DNA of 64,000 nt, taken from positions 186,001-250,000 of the forward strand of contig NZ_CDBW01000032.1 of assembly GCF_000820145.1 (NCBI RefSeq). Reading direction: 5' to 3'. This DNA comes from Aeromonas sobria (GTDB lineage: Bacteria > Pseudomonadota > Gammaproteobacteria > Enterobacterales > Aeromonadaceae). The position numbers and the translations under genes are program-made. Of this stretch, positions 1 to 7,956 are shown in pieces; position 1 is the stretch's first letter; every line of letters starts with the position of its first letter. Under the pieces are notes generated by a model. It was not told the origin of the DNA and ran no database searches. It saw only the letters and a list, made by a program, of their open reading frames with translations.

Positions 1-669
1 GGTGATCAGCGCCGCCATCGGAGAGAGGGTGGTGCCGGTATCCCAAGCGGGTCGCTGGGCGTTCGCTTCGCTCCCGGATATGCCGCCGAAGTAGTAGTTG
101 GCCATCTTGTCGCTGCGCAGCATCAGTCCCATGCCCGGCATGATCAGCAGATTGTCGCGCAGGATGGGGAAATCGGCCCACAGCAGCAGCTCCTGCCCCT
201 TGCTGCGGCCGGTGACGTCACTGTTGGCGCGGATGGTCAGCAGAGCATAGGGGGTGACGATATTGCCGCCAATCCCCCCTTCCAGCTGCCACTTGCGTTC
301 CTCCATGCCGCTGAAGGCGGGTGAGTCTTCGGGATCCAGATTGCCAAAACGCACCCGGCCATAGCCATAGAGGGCGACCTTCTCATCCTTGTGGAAGTAG
401 TAGCGTGCCCGATCCCCGAGAAACATGAAGTCGTCGCCGAAGTAGATAAAGCCGGGGATGGCGTAGATGGCGCTGTCCTGTGCCTCATAGCGGGCCTGAC
501 CCCCGAGTACGGTGGCGCCCACCACCAGTCCTTGCGGCACCGGACTGGTTGGGCTGTCACTGGCCAGCATATCGACCGAGCCGAGATCGATCTCGGCCTG
601 TGCCGGGGTCACGGTTGCGAGGGTCAGGGCCATCAGCCCGCCAAGGGTGATGCGACGTGAAAGGGTCAT
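1..669 (-). CDS. MipA/OmpV family outer-membrane protein (3' end outside window)
   Basis: The reading frame stays open from an ATG at 669 down to base 1, so only the first 223 residues are present. They begin with a clear signal peptide (basic start, hydrophobic stretch, TPAQA cleavage region). The rest alternates aromatic and polar residues with Gly-rich turns, as in beta-barrels, and has the family's GFIYFGDDF-like and YYFGGISGSEA segments. MipA was described as a scaffold linking the lytic transglycosylase MltA to PBP1B; OmpV is its Vibrio relative. No partner gene is visible here. The family call is from motif recognition; the precise role is unknown. Confidence 0.8.
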   Translation of the reverse strand, partial: MTLSRRITLGGLMALTLATVTPAQAEIDLGSVDMLASDSPTSPVPQGLVVGATVLGGQARYEAQDSAIYAIPGFIYFGDDFMFLGDRARYYFHKDEKVALYGYGRVRFGNLDPEDSPAFSGMEERKWQLEGGIGGNIVTPYALLTIRANSDVTGRSKGQELLLWADFPILRDNLLIMPGMGLMLRSDKMANYYFGGISGSEANAQRPAWDTGTTLSPMAALIT

Positions 670-717
670 AGGCGCTCTCTTGTGGTCAGTGGCTGAATGA
701 GTGGCCGCAGTGGCCGA

Positions 718-1788
718 TTATTTGACGGCATGGGTGCTTTCCTCTCGCTTGGGCCAGGCGTTGATCACCGCCTTGACCAGAGTGGCGAGGGGAATGGCGA
801 AGAAGACTCCCCAGAATCCCCACAAGCCGCCAAACACCAGCACGGCGATGATGATGGCCACCGGATGGAGGTTGACCGCCTCGGAGAAGAGTACCGGCAC
901 CAACAGGTTGCCGTCGAGGGCCTGGATCACCAGATAGGCCACCATCAGCCAGGCGAACTCGGGGGTGAGCCCCCACTGGAACAGGGCCACCATGGCCACT
1001 GGCACCGTCACCACGGCGGCACCGATATAGGGGATCAGCACCGAGAAGCCGACGGCCACCGCCAGCAGCACCGAGTAGCGCAGTCCCATCAGCGCAAAGG
1101 GGATATAAGTGGCAATCCCGACGATGAGGATCTCTATCACCTTGCCACGGATGTAGTTGATGATCTGGTTATTCATCTCCACCCAGACCCGGTTGACCAG
1201 GGTGCGGTTGCGCGGCAGAAAGCGGCGCAGGCTGCCCATCAGTACCCGCTTGTCTTTGAGCATGAAAAAGACCATCAGCGGCACTAGGATCAGGTAGATC
1301 ATGATGGCGACCACGTTGACCAGCGAGCTGAGGGAGGCGCTCACCAGATGCTCGCCGCCACTGAGGATGCGCTGGCGGATATTGTCGATGACGGTCTCCA
1401 CCAGACTGACATCAATCAGTTCGGGGTATTTGTCCGGCAGGGTGCGCACATAATCCTGGGCGTGGGTCAGCATGGCCGGCGCCTCTTTGGCCAGATTAAT
1501 CCCCTGACTTACCAGCGTCGGAATAAGACCCAGCAAGGAGGCTACCGCCACCGCAATAAAGAGCAGCAGGATGACGCTGGTGGCCAGGGTGCGTGACAGC
1601 CCCGCTTTTTGCAGCCGGGCGACCGGCCACTCCAGCAGATAGGCCATCACCAGCGCCACCAGCAGGGGGGCCAACAGATCGCCAAACAGCCAGATGATGG
1701 TGAAGCAGAACACCAGCAACAGGAAAAGGGTAACGGCATCGGGATCGGAGAAACGGGTCTGATACCAGCGCTTCAATACTTCTAACAT
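718..1788 (-). CDS. perM: PerM/AI-2E family inner-membrane transporter
   Basis: A 356-residue polytopic membrane protein with about seven to eight hydrophobic segments: two near residues 20-55, one near 70-95, then a soluble loop, and a C-terminal bundle from about 150 onward. The layout and the DGNLLVPVLFSEAVNLHP segment fit the AI-2E transporter family (TqsA/PerM). In E. coli perM (yfgO) lies beside bepA (yfgC); the same neighbourhood occurs here, with one small gene between, which supports PerM over TqsA. The substrate is not established. The start is the ATG at 1788; the small TusA-like gene lies upstream on the same strand, 25 bp away. Confidence 0.88.
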   Translation of the reverse strand: MLEVLKRWYQTRFSDPDAVTLFLLLVFCFTIIWLFGDLLAPLLVALVMAYLLEWPVARLQKAGLSRTLATSVILLLFIAVAVASLLGLIPTLVSQGINLAKEAPAMLTHAQDYVRTLPDKYPELIDVSLVETVIDNIRQRILSGGEHLVSASLSSLVNVVAIMIYLILVPLMVFFMLKDKRVLMGSLRRFLPRNRTLVNRVWVEMNNQIINYIRGKVIEILIVGIATYIPFALMGLRYSVLLAVAVGFSVLIPYIGAAVVTVPVAMVALFQWGLTPEFAWLMVAYLVIQALDGNLLVPVLFSEAVNLHPVAIIIAVLVFGGLWGFWGVFFAIPLATLVKAVINAWPKREESTHAVK

Positions 1789-1813
1789 GACTGCATCCTT
1801 ACATCACTGGGGC

Positions 1814-2047
1814 TCAAGATGGCTGTTTTGCCCCGACAACCAACTGCAAAGAGAGGGTATTGTCCGCTTCTTGCTGCATCTCGACATAGTGGCCCTGACG
1901 CTGCAGATAGACCGGAATATCCTGCCGGGAGCCCGCATCGGCCAACCGGATGGTGACGGTTTGACCGCTTTTGGCATCCTTTAACCAGAGCTTGAGCCGG
2001 ATCAGCGGCTCGGGGCAACGCCAGGGGGTCAGGTCGAGAACTTCCAT
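1814..2047 (-). CDS. TusA-like (SirA/YedF superfamily) sulfurtransferase
   Basis: A 77-residue cytoplasmic protein with the family CPxP motif near the N-terminus (Trp-Arg-Cys11-Pro-Glu-Pro) after a short DLTPWRCPEP strand, and the compact alpha/beta TusA length. In TusA the cysteine carries a persulfide that is passed to TusBCD and on to tRNA; for most paralogues, including this type beside perM/bepA, the acceptor is unknown. I chose the ATG at 2047 because a longer frame reaching 2230 would overlap the divergent bepA start and adds a non-conserved N-terminus. It is probably co-transcribed with perM (25 bp gap). Confidence 0.85.
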   Translation of the reverse strand: MEVLDLTPWRCPEPLIRLKLWLKDAKSGQTVTIRLADAGSRQDIPVYLQRQGHYVEMQQEADNTLSLQLVVGAKQPS

Positions 2048-2168
2048 AGGGACTCCATCAGGCAGGTGGCCGCTATTATGGCCGTGATAAGAGCGTGAAA
2101 CAACGCTTGTAGCCCTTGATAGGCAAGGGTATTCTGCCGAGGCCCTTTCTGATGGAGATAGAGATAAC

Positions 2169-3623
2169 GTGGCACGCTTTTCCCCCCTGATGGCATCGCT
2201 TCCCCTGCTGGCTTCCCTGATGGGCGCCACGTTTCATGCCGAGGCTAACAACCAGCTTCCCGATATCGGCACGGCCGGGGTCTCGGCCCTGCCTATCGAA
2301 CAGGAAGTGCGTTACGGCAACGCCTTTATGCGCTTTGCCCGGGCGGGCCTGCCGATCATCGATGATCCTGTGCTCAGCCAATACATCGACGATCTGGGTC
2401 AGCGACTGCTGACCAACGCCGATGGAGTGCGTTTCCCGTTTACCTTTTTCCTGATCAACGATCCCAGCATCAACGCGGCCGCCTTCCTCGGCGGACGGGT
2501 CAAGGTGCACACCGGCCTGTTCCTCTACGCCGACAGCGAGAGCGAGTTGGCGTCGGTGTTGGCCCACGAAATTACCCACGTGACTCAGCGCCACATTGCC
2601 CGCTACATGGAAGCGCAGGCGAGCAGCTCGGCGATAACACTGGCCGGTCTGGTGGGCTCCATCGCGCTGGCGGTGATCAACCCCACCGCCGGTATCGCCG
2701 CATTGCAGACCACTCTCGGGTTGTCGATGCAGTCGGCCATCAACTACACCCGCGACAACGAATACGAAGCGGATCGTATCGGCATGAAGACCCTCTATGA
2801 TGCCGGTTTCGACCCCATGGGGATGGCTAACTTCTTCCAGAAACTGGCTGCCGAATACCGTTACGCCAGCAAACCGCCGGAAATGCTGCTGACTCACCCG
2901 CTGCCGGAGACCCGGATCAGCGAGGCCCGCGCCCGTGCCGGCAGCTATGGCCGCCGCGATTTGCCGCCCAGCCTCGACTTCTGGCTGGCCAAGGTGCGTA
3001 TTCAGGTTCGTTTTGGCACCGATACCCCGCAGGGGTTGCTGAGCTACTTCGATACCCGGATCCAGAAGGGGGATTACCCGCTCAAGGATGCCGCTATTTA
3101 TGGCAAGGCGCTGGCGCTGATCCAGCTCAAGCGCACCGACGAGGCCGACACCCTGATGCAGGAGCTGGCGGCCCGTCATCCGGAAGATCTCTTTATCGTC
3201 GATGCCCTGACCGACATCGATCTGGCCAAGGGACGCAGTGCCCAGGCCATCGCTCGGCTCGAGAAGTTCCGCAGCCGGATGCCGGACAACGAAGTGGTGG
3301 TGGTCAACCTTGGCAACGCCTACCTCGAGAGCGGCAACTACAAGAAGTCCATCGCCATCCTCGACCCCTATGCCCGTGCCAATGAAGAGAACAATCTGGC
3401 CTGGAACCTGCTGGCTGATGCCTATCGCAAGGCAGGCCGGATGACCGATCTGCATATGGCGCGGGCCGAGATGCTCGCGCTGCGCGGGGATTATCAAGCG
3501 GCCATCGACGAGCTGATCGTGGCGCGCGGCACCACCAGCGACCGGATGACTCTGGCTCGTCTGGAGGCGCGGATCACCGAGCTGGAGCGAGCCAAGAAGG
3601 ATCTCGACAGCCTAAAGGGCTAA
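2169..3623 (+). CDS. bepA: BepA periplasmic M48 metalloprotease/chaperone
   Basis: A 484-residue exported protein: signal peptide (about residues 1-27), M48 protease domain, then a C-terminal TPR region rich in helical repeats (about 300-480). The zinc site is visible as HEITH (residues 133-137), followed by the downstream NEYEADRIG segment with the third ligand Glu200. In E. coli BepA (YfgC) degrades stalled LptD and works with the BAM complex, assisting outer-membrane protein assembly. Length matches the family (487 in E. coli). The start is a GTG at 2169, preceded by the purine-rich run GGAGATAGAGA. It is divergent from the TusA-like/perM pair and ends at a strong hairpin. Confidence 0.93.
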   Translation: MARFSPLMASLPLLASLMGATFHAEANNQLPDIGTAGVSALPIEQEVRYGNAFMRFARAGLPIIDDPVLSQYIDDLGQRLLTNADGVRFPFTFFLINDPSINAAAFLGGRVKVHTGLFLYADSESELASVLAHEITHVTQRHIARYMEAQASSSAITLAGLVGSIALAVINPTAGIAALQTTLGLSMQSAINYTRDNEYEADRIGMKTLYDAGFDPMGMANFFQKLAAEYRYASKPPEMLLTHPLPETRISEARARAGSYGRRDLPPSLDFWLAKVRIQVRFGTDTPQGLLSYFDTRIQKGDYPLKDAAIYGKALALIQLKRTDEADTLMQELAARHPEDLFIVDALTDIDLAKGRSAQAIARLEKFRSRMPDNEVVVVNLGNAYLESGNYKKSIAILDPYARANEENNLAWNLLADAYRKAGRMTDLHMARAEMLALRGDYQAAIDELIVARGTTSDRMTLARLEARITELERAKKDLDSLKG

Positions 3624-3649
3624 CGACACCGGGCATTTGCCAAGCAAAT

Positions 3650-3680
3650 AAGGGCGCACTGTTGTGCGCCCTTATTATTT
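3650..3680. terminator. Terminator hairpin between convergent bepA and the TlpA-like gene
   Basis: Perfect 10-bp stem (AAGGGCGCAC / GTGCGCCCTT) with a TGTT loop, followed on the plus strand by an A/T-rich TATTATTT tail. It sits between convergent genes and may serve both strands. Confidence 0.8.
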
Positions 3681-3738
3681 ATGGCGGTAACGTTGATGTC
3701 GGTGAGGTTGATGCTGGTGAGGTTGATAGAGCGACGGG

Positions 3739-4224
3739 CTAGTGACTCAGGCTGCTGGCGGTCGCTTTGAGCATCTCGATTTTCGACGGGTCCAGTTCAC
3801 CGATCAGCGTCTGCTTGAGTTTGCCCTCACTATCGAGCAGATAGCTGGTGGGCAGGGCGCCCGGGTGGGGGAAGGGGAGCTTGGCATCTTCATTGGCGAT
3901 CAGCAGCGGCACTTTGATCTCGTAGCGGGTTGCCAGCTGGCCCAGCTCTGCCGGGGTGGTCGGGTCGTAGTTGATGGCCACCACGGCGATCTGGCCCTCT
4001 GCCGCCAGTCCGTTGAGGCGCGGCATCTCCCGCTGGCAGGGGGCGCACCAGGGGGCGAAGTAGTTGACCAGCAGCGGCTTGCCGGCAAAGTGGCGCAAGC
4101 TGACCGGCTGCCCTGTGGCAGCGATAAATTCGGGGGCGGGCGTGCAGGCGCCCAGCAGACCAGCCACAATCAGCCAACAAATTCGTTTCAATTCCTTTCC
4201 ACTGCCGCTTACCCTGACCATCAC
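3739..4224 (-). CDS. TlpA-like thioredoxin-fold lipoprotein
   Basis: A 161-residue protein with a lipoprotein signal: hydrophobic stretch ending LLGAC with the lipobox cysteine at residue 27. The rest is a thioredoxin fold with the active site WCAPC (Cys60 and Cys63) and a cis-Pro loop (PTSYLLD). It should be a membrane-anchored periplasmic thiol-disulfide reductase or resolvase of the TlpA/ResA group. Asp and Pro residues follow the lipobox (CTPAPEF), so outer-membrane sorting cannot be settled by eye. It is convergent with bepA and divergent from arsC. The substrate is unknown; a link to BepA is only positional. Confidence 0.85.
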   Translation of the reverse strand: MMVRVSGSGKELKRICWLIVAGLLGACTPAPEFIAATGQPVSLRHFAGKPLLVNYFAPWCAPCQREMPRLNGLAAEGQIAVVAINYDPTTPAELGQLATRYEIKVPLLIANEDAKLPFPHPGALPTSYLLDSEGKLKQTLIGELDPSKIEMLKATASSLSH

Positions 4225-4281
4225 TTTCCCCTACAATAGCGCCGTTTCTAGTCCCATCTTGCGATTAATCAGGGAGTTACC

Positions 4282-4632
4282 ATGAGCGAGACCCAAATCT
4301 ACCACAATCCGCGCTGCTCCAAGAGTCGCGAAACCCTGGCCCTGCTGGAACAGCACGGGATCGCCCCTGATGTGGTGCTCTATCTGGAGCAGGCCCCGAG
4401 CGAAGATGAGATCCACACCCTGCTCTCTCTGCTCGGTTTTAACGATCCGCGCCAACTGATGCGCACCAAGGAGGATCTCTACAAGGAGCTGGGATTGGCC
4501 GATGTCAGTGGTGATGCCCTCATACGCGCCATGCATCAGCATCCCAAGCTGATCGAGCGTCCCATCGTCATCAAGAATGGTCAGGCCCGCATTGGTCGCC
4601 CGCCGGAGCTGGTGCTGGAGATCCTCCAGTGA
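4282..4632 (+). CDS. arsC: ArsC-family arsenate reductase (glutaredoxin-type)
   Basis: A 116-residue protein of the Spx/ArsC fold. The catalytic cysteine is in HNPRCSKSRETL (Cys12), and the C-terminal RPIVIKNGQARIGRPPE block carries the conserved basic residues. It corresponds by position and length to E. coli YfgD, which lies next to bepA, not to plasmid ars operons; no arsB or arsR is nearby, so true arsenate detoxification is an inference from the family. GGGAG precedes the ATG. The last four bases overlap the next gene (GTGA), suggesting coupled translation. Confidence 0.9.
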   Translation: MSETQIYHNPRCSKSRETLALLEQHGIAPDVVLYLEQAPSEDEIHTLLSLLGFNDPRQLMRTKEDLYKELGLADVSGDALIRAMHQHPKLIERPIVIKNGQARIGRPPELVLEILQ

Positions 4633-5012
4633 GTACCCGCTTCGCGCGTTGGCTGACCCTGGTCGGCTTCTTTGGTCTGCTAGGCTGGGTGCTACTGTGG
4701 CACTTGTGGCTGTCACCCCACCCGGATCTCAATCCCTGGCTGCTGCCGGTGATCTGGACGGTGCCGCTGTTGTTCCCGCTCAAGGGGATAGTGCAGGGCA
4801 GCCCCTACACCCACGCCTGGGGCAACTTCGTGTTGATGCCCTATTTTCTCCATGCACTCACCCTGATCACCACGGATGAGGGGGAGCGGTGGCTGGCGGT
4901 GGTGGAGCTGGTCTTCACCACTCTCGCCTTTGTCGGCACCATCTACTACGCCCGACTGCGTGGCCGGGAACTCGGCTTAAGCATTCGCAAGAAGAAAGAT
5001 GAAGCCAACTGA
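4629..5012 (+). CDS. DUF2069 inner-membrane protein
   Basis: A 127-residue protein with about four hydrophobic helices (roughly residues 7-28, 38-55, 65-80, 92-110) and a basic C-terminus (IRKKKDEAN). The GSPYTHAWGNF and LMPYF segments are typical of the DUF2069 family found next to arsC in vibrios and relatives. Function unknown. The GTG start at 4629 overlaps the arsC stop (GTGA), a four-base overlap that supports it as a real operon partner. A strong terminator follows directly. Confidence 0.85.
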   Translation: MSTRFARWLTLVGFFGLLGWVLLWHLWLSPHPDLNPWLLPVIWTVPLLFPLKGIVQGSPYTHAWGNFVLMPYFLHALTLITTDEGERWLAVVELVFTTLAFVGTIYYARLRGRELGLSIRKKKDEAN

Positions 5013-5019
5013 TGGCAAA

Positions 5020-5042
5020 CGCCCCGCGAGGGGCGTTTTTTA
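5020..5042 (+). terminator. Rho-independent terminator after arsC-DUF2069
   Basis: CGCCCC-GCGA-GGGGCG stem followed by six T residues, eight bases after the DUF2069 stop codon. Confidence 0.92.
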
Positions 5043-5068
5043 TGGCGAAGGGGCGCAATCAGCAGGGA

Positions 5069-5677
5069 TTACTCAGCCCTTTGGGCTGCGCGAAAAAGGG
5101 CTAGTTGCTGCTCGCTAAACATCATCAGTGCGGGATAGAAGCGCAGAAACCCCTCCTCGCATTTTTGCCACTGCGACTCATCGAGGGTCAGCAGTGCCTC
5201 TCCCAGCAGTACCGGGCGGCGCAGTCGGCGGCCGATGCCGTTGAGGGCTTGCCCCAGCCCCTCCCTGTGACGATAGGAGGCGATCCAGTTCTGTTCGGCC
5301 ATCCGCTTGAGGGGCAATGGCAGTCCGTCCGGCAGATGTTGGTGATCGGCCAATAGCTGGTCATAACTGTGTTGCAAGAAGTGGGGCAGGGGCTTTGCAC
5401 TGAACTGCTCCCAGTGCTGGCTTAGCCAGTGGTCGTAGATCATATCCACCACTATGCCGCCAAAACGGCGCCAGGGGGCCTCGAAACAGGCGACGGCCGC
5501 CTTGTGCTCGGGGTGGCTGTCGGTGAAGCCGTCAATTTTGCGGTGCAGCCAGATCCCCTCATCGAAGTAGGCTGCAAGACCGGTGGGCAGCGGCCCCTTG
5601 ACGAAATCCCCCAGCAGGTTGCCGGTGAGAGAGCTGCGGGTATGGGCCGCTAAATGGAGATGAGCCAGAAAATTCAT
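5069..5677 (-). CDS. acpH: Acyl carrier protein phosphodiesterase AcpH
   Basis: A 202-residue protein that opens with MNFLAHLHLAAHT and LLGDFVKGPL, the signature of AcpH (YajB). AcpH removes the 4'-phosphopantetheine arm from holo-ACP; it belongs to an HD-like metal-dependent fold, and the His/Asp residues in HRKIDGFTDSHPE and MIYDHWLSQHW are the likely metal ligands. Length is close to the E. coli enzyme (193). It is cytoplasmic, 24 bp downstream of lysO on the same strand, and probably co-transcribed with it. Confidence 0.93.
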   Translation of the reverse strand: MNFLAHLHLAAHTRSSLTGNLLGDFVKGPLPTGLAAYFDEGIWLHRKIDGFTDSHPEHKAAVACFEAPWRRFGGIVVDMIYDHWLSQHWEQFSAKPLPHFLQHSYDQLLADHQHLPDGLPLPLKRMAEQNWIASYRHREGLGQALNGIGRRLRRPVLLGEALLTLDESQWQKCEEGFLRFYPALMMFSEQQLALFRAAQRAE

Positions 5678-5701
5678 GGTGGTTCTGCCTATCTGGGGCG
5701 C

Positions 5702-6604
5702 TTAGATCGCCAGAAAGCCCAGAATAAAAATGGGGCCGAGCAGGCTCAGGATAAAGCCGGAGACAATGGCTACTGGCACCACCTGAATGCCACCGGATTT
5801 CTGGATGACCGGCAGAGTGAAGTCGAGGGCGGTGGCGCCGCCGTAACCGATGGCGGCCGAGGGGTGGCGACGCATCAACACCGGGATGATCAGGATGGCG
5901 ATAAGCTCGCGCCCCAGATCGTTGATAAAGGCGGCTGAGCCCAGTACCGGCCCCAGTTTGTCGGCAACCAGAATGCCCGACAGGGAGTACCAGCCGAAGC
6001 TGGAGCTCAGGGCCAACCCGTGGCTCAGGGGCATGCCCAATAGCTGGGCGGCCAGCAGGCTGCCAATCCAGCTGCTGATGATGACGGTGAAGGCGATCTT
6101 CATCCCCCACGGATTGAGCAGGATCTGGCGCAGTCGCATGCCGGAGTTGCGCATCTGCACCCCGATGAGAAACAGCAGCAGCATCAGTGCCCACTCGCTC
6201 CATTTGTCGATGGGCAGGGCGCGCAGATCCACCAGCAGCCCGAGCAGCACGCCGCCGAGCACCACAAAGCAGAGCTGCAGGGACTCCCACAACAGGTGCA
6301 GCTTGCTCGGCATCTTGGCATCGTTCGCCTCGTGGGTCGGCGGCGTGCGCTTGTCGAGCCACCAGAGGGCCAGCAGGTTGCAGAAGGTGATCGCCGCCAG
6401 CATCACCCCGGCGACCTTGAAGATCACCGCCAGATTGCTGCCCAGGTTCTCCACATAGGCAAGCCCGAGCCCCATCAGAAACAGGATGAGGTAGACCATC
6501 TTGCCCAGACTCTGGTTGACCAGTTTGATCAGCCGGGCAGAGGAGAGGGGAACCAGATAGCCGATTGCCAGTGGCAACAGGATCAGCAACACATTGAGCA
6601 ACAT
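5702..6604 (-). CDS. lysO: LysO lysine exporter
   Basis: A 300-residue membrane protein with about eight hydrophobic segments, matching LysO/YbjE (299 residues in E. coli) along its length: LNQSLGKMVYLILFLMG-like, LLLFLIGVQMRNSGM, SFGWYSLSGIL, INDLGRELIAILIIP and TALDFTLPV segments are all recognisable. LysO exports L-lysine and thialysine. I chose the ATG at 6604, preceded by GAGG at a 5-base spacing and giving the family N-terminus; the frame extends to a GTG at 6640 without conserved residues. It is divergent from a basic amino-acid importer. In E. coli the gene responds to lysine via ArgP; no such site can be proved here. Confidence 0.93.
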   Translation of the reverse strand: MLLNVLLILLPLAIGYLVPLSSARLIKLVNQSLGKMVYLILFLMGLGLAYVENLGSNLAVIFKVAGVMLAAITFCNLLALWWLDKRTPPTHEANDAKMPSKLHLLWESLQLCFVVLGGVLLGLLVDLRALPIDKWSEWALMLLLFLIGVQMRNSGMRLRQILLNPWGMKIAFTVIISSWIGSLLAAQLLGMPLSHGLALSSSFGWYSLSGILVADKLGPVLGSAAFINDLGRELIAILIIPVLMRRHPSAAIGYGGATALDFTLPVIQKSGGIQVVPVAIVSGFILSLLGPIFILGFLAI

Positions 6605-7136
6605 CGAGGCCTCGATCACAAAAACTGATAAAAATACCACCTTATCATTACTTATTGGCTCTGTGTCACATATCTCTCGCTTTCATGGCCAAAAACAGCC
6701 CTTTTTGGGGAGGATTGTTACTTTTTTGCCACAACCCATCTGTTTGTTAAGGTTCTGTGCGAGCCCGAGTGAACCAATGAAATCAAGTTGATCCGATCGG
6801 GGGGCTGATATTTCGCTCTGCAAGGGGGTGCATAAAGCCATTTTGGTGCCGGTTTGGCACACATCACGCTTTTCTCTTGCCACTGATATGATTGGGGTAT
6901 AAAAAGGCGGTATCTGAGCGGCCATTGAAACGGCTGTTTATGCAAACAAAGTGCTGAAAAATACGCAAAGAGCGAATAAAAATAGAGCGAATCCCCTGCA
7001 GACCCTCGTTCTGTATTGTTTTTTCACTATCCGGGTGATATTTTCGCTGAAGGTTGCCATCGGTTAACTTTTTGTTAAATGGACGATGGTTGAGTCACGC
7101 CCCTGCGGCGTCTAGGGACAGACAAGGTTGTAATGG
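6605..7136. promoter_or_regulatory. Divergent control region, lysO / basic amino-acid importer
   Basis: A 532-bp non-coding region between divergent genes. Visible elements: a 14-bp perfect palindrome ATCGAGGCCTCGAT at 6603-6616 that contains the lysO ribosome-binding GAGG; a 7-bp stem (CCAAAAA / TTTTTGG) at 6689-6708; a 9-bp direct repeat AGAGCGAAT at 6969-6977 and 6984-6992; and TTAAC-TTTTT-GTTAA at 7064-7078. I see no lysine-riboswitch core. The repeats are candidate operators; which regulator binds is unknown. Confidence 0.5.
7016..7044 (+). promoter_or_regulatory. Predicted sigma-70 promoter for the importer operon
   Basis: TTGTTT, 17-base spacer, TATTTT. Transcription would start near 7050, about 85 bases before the ATPase gene and just upstream of the TTAAC/GTTAA inverted repeat. 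Only moderate matches to consensus. Confidence 0.4.
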
Positions 7137-7907
7137 ATGAGCGACGTTGCCGCACTGGAAGTACGTGATCTGCACAAATATTTTGGCACCCACGAAGTGC
7201 TCAAGGGCATCGACATGACCGCCCACAAGGGGGATGTGATCTCCCTTATCGGCTCCTCCGGCTCGGGGAAGTCGACCTTTCTTCGCTGTATCAATCTGCT
7301 CGAAACCCCCTCATCCGGCACCGTCTCGCTCCATGGCGAGCTGATTGCCATGAAAACCAACCGGGCCGGTGAGCGGCAGCCACAAGACATGCGTCAGGTG
7401 GAGCGGATCCGCAGCCGGCTGGCCATGGTGTTTCAAAGTTTCAACCTCTGGTCACACATGACCATCATGCAGAACATCATCGAAGTGCCGATCCAGGTGC
7501 TCAAGGTGCCCCGTGCCGAGGCGATCGCCAGAGCCGAGCATCTGCTCAACCGGGTCGGGCTGTGGGAGCGGCGCGACTACTATCCCGGTCACCTTTCCGG
7601 TGGTCAGCAGCAGCGGGCGGCTATTGCCCGTGCGCTGGCGGTGGAGCCCGAGGTGATGCTGTTTGACGAACCCACTTCGGCGCTGGATCCCGAGCTGGTG
7701 GGGGAGGTGCTCGGCCTGATGCGCGAGTTGGCCGAAGAGGGGCGCACCATGCTGGTGGTGACCCATGAGATGTCGTTTGCCCGTGATGTATCGAACAAGG
7801 TGATGTTTCTGCATCAGGGGCGGGTGGAAGAGGAGGGCAACCCCAAGGAGATTTTTGCCCATCCCAAGTCTGAACGGTTCAAGCAATTTATCTCCTCCAT
7901 CTACTGA
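7137..7907 (+). CDS. hisP: HisP-like ATPase of basic amino-acid ABC importer
   Basis: A 256-residue ABC ATPase. Walker A is GSSGSGKST (about residues 38-46), Q-loop is FQSFNLWSHMT, signature is LSGGQQQR, Walker B is VMLFDEPTSALDPE, and the switch His is in VVTHEMSFA. It matches HisP of the histidine/lysine/arginine/ornithine system almost motif for motif, including the extra insert after strand 2 shared by HisP-type proteins. It is the first gene of the operon, followed by the binding protein after 49 bp. It powers uptake through the HisQ/HisM-like permeases. Substrate within the basic amino acids is not resolved by sequence. Confidence 0.9.
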   Translation: MSDVAALEVRDLHKYFGTHEVLKGIDMTAHKGDVISLIGSSGSGKSTFLRCINLLETPSSGTVSLHGELIAMKTNRAGERQPQDMRQVERIRSRLAMVFQSFNLWSHMTIMQNIIEVPIQVLKVPRAEAIARAEHLLNRVGLWERRDYYPGHLSGGQQQRAAIARALAVEPEVMLFDEPTSALDPELVGEVLGLMRELAEEGRTMLVVTHEMSFARDVSNKVMFLHQGRVEEEGNPKEIFAHPKSERFKQFISSIY

Positions 7908-7956
7908 TGGCGGGATGCCGACTTATCCAATCAACTGTTTTATCAAGGAGAGATAC

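Noticed and set aside
4282..4632. Arsenic-resistance operon
   Set aside because: Only an arsC-family gene is present, in the conserved yfgD position; no arsB, arsR or arsH.
6605..6900. Lysine riboswitch upstream of lysO
   Set aside because: I looked for the conserved AGAGGnGC-type core and junction sequences on the minus strand and did not find them; only short stems are present.
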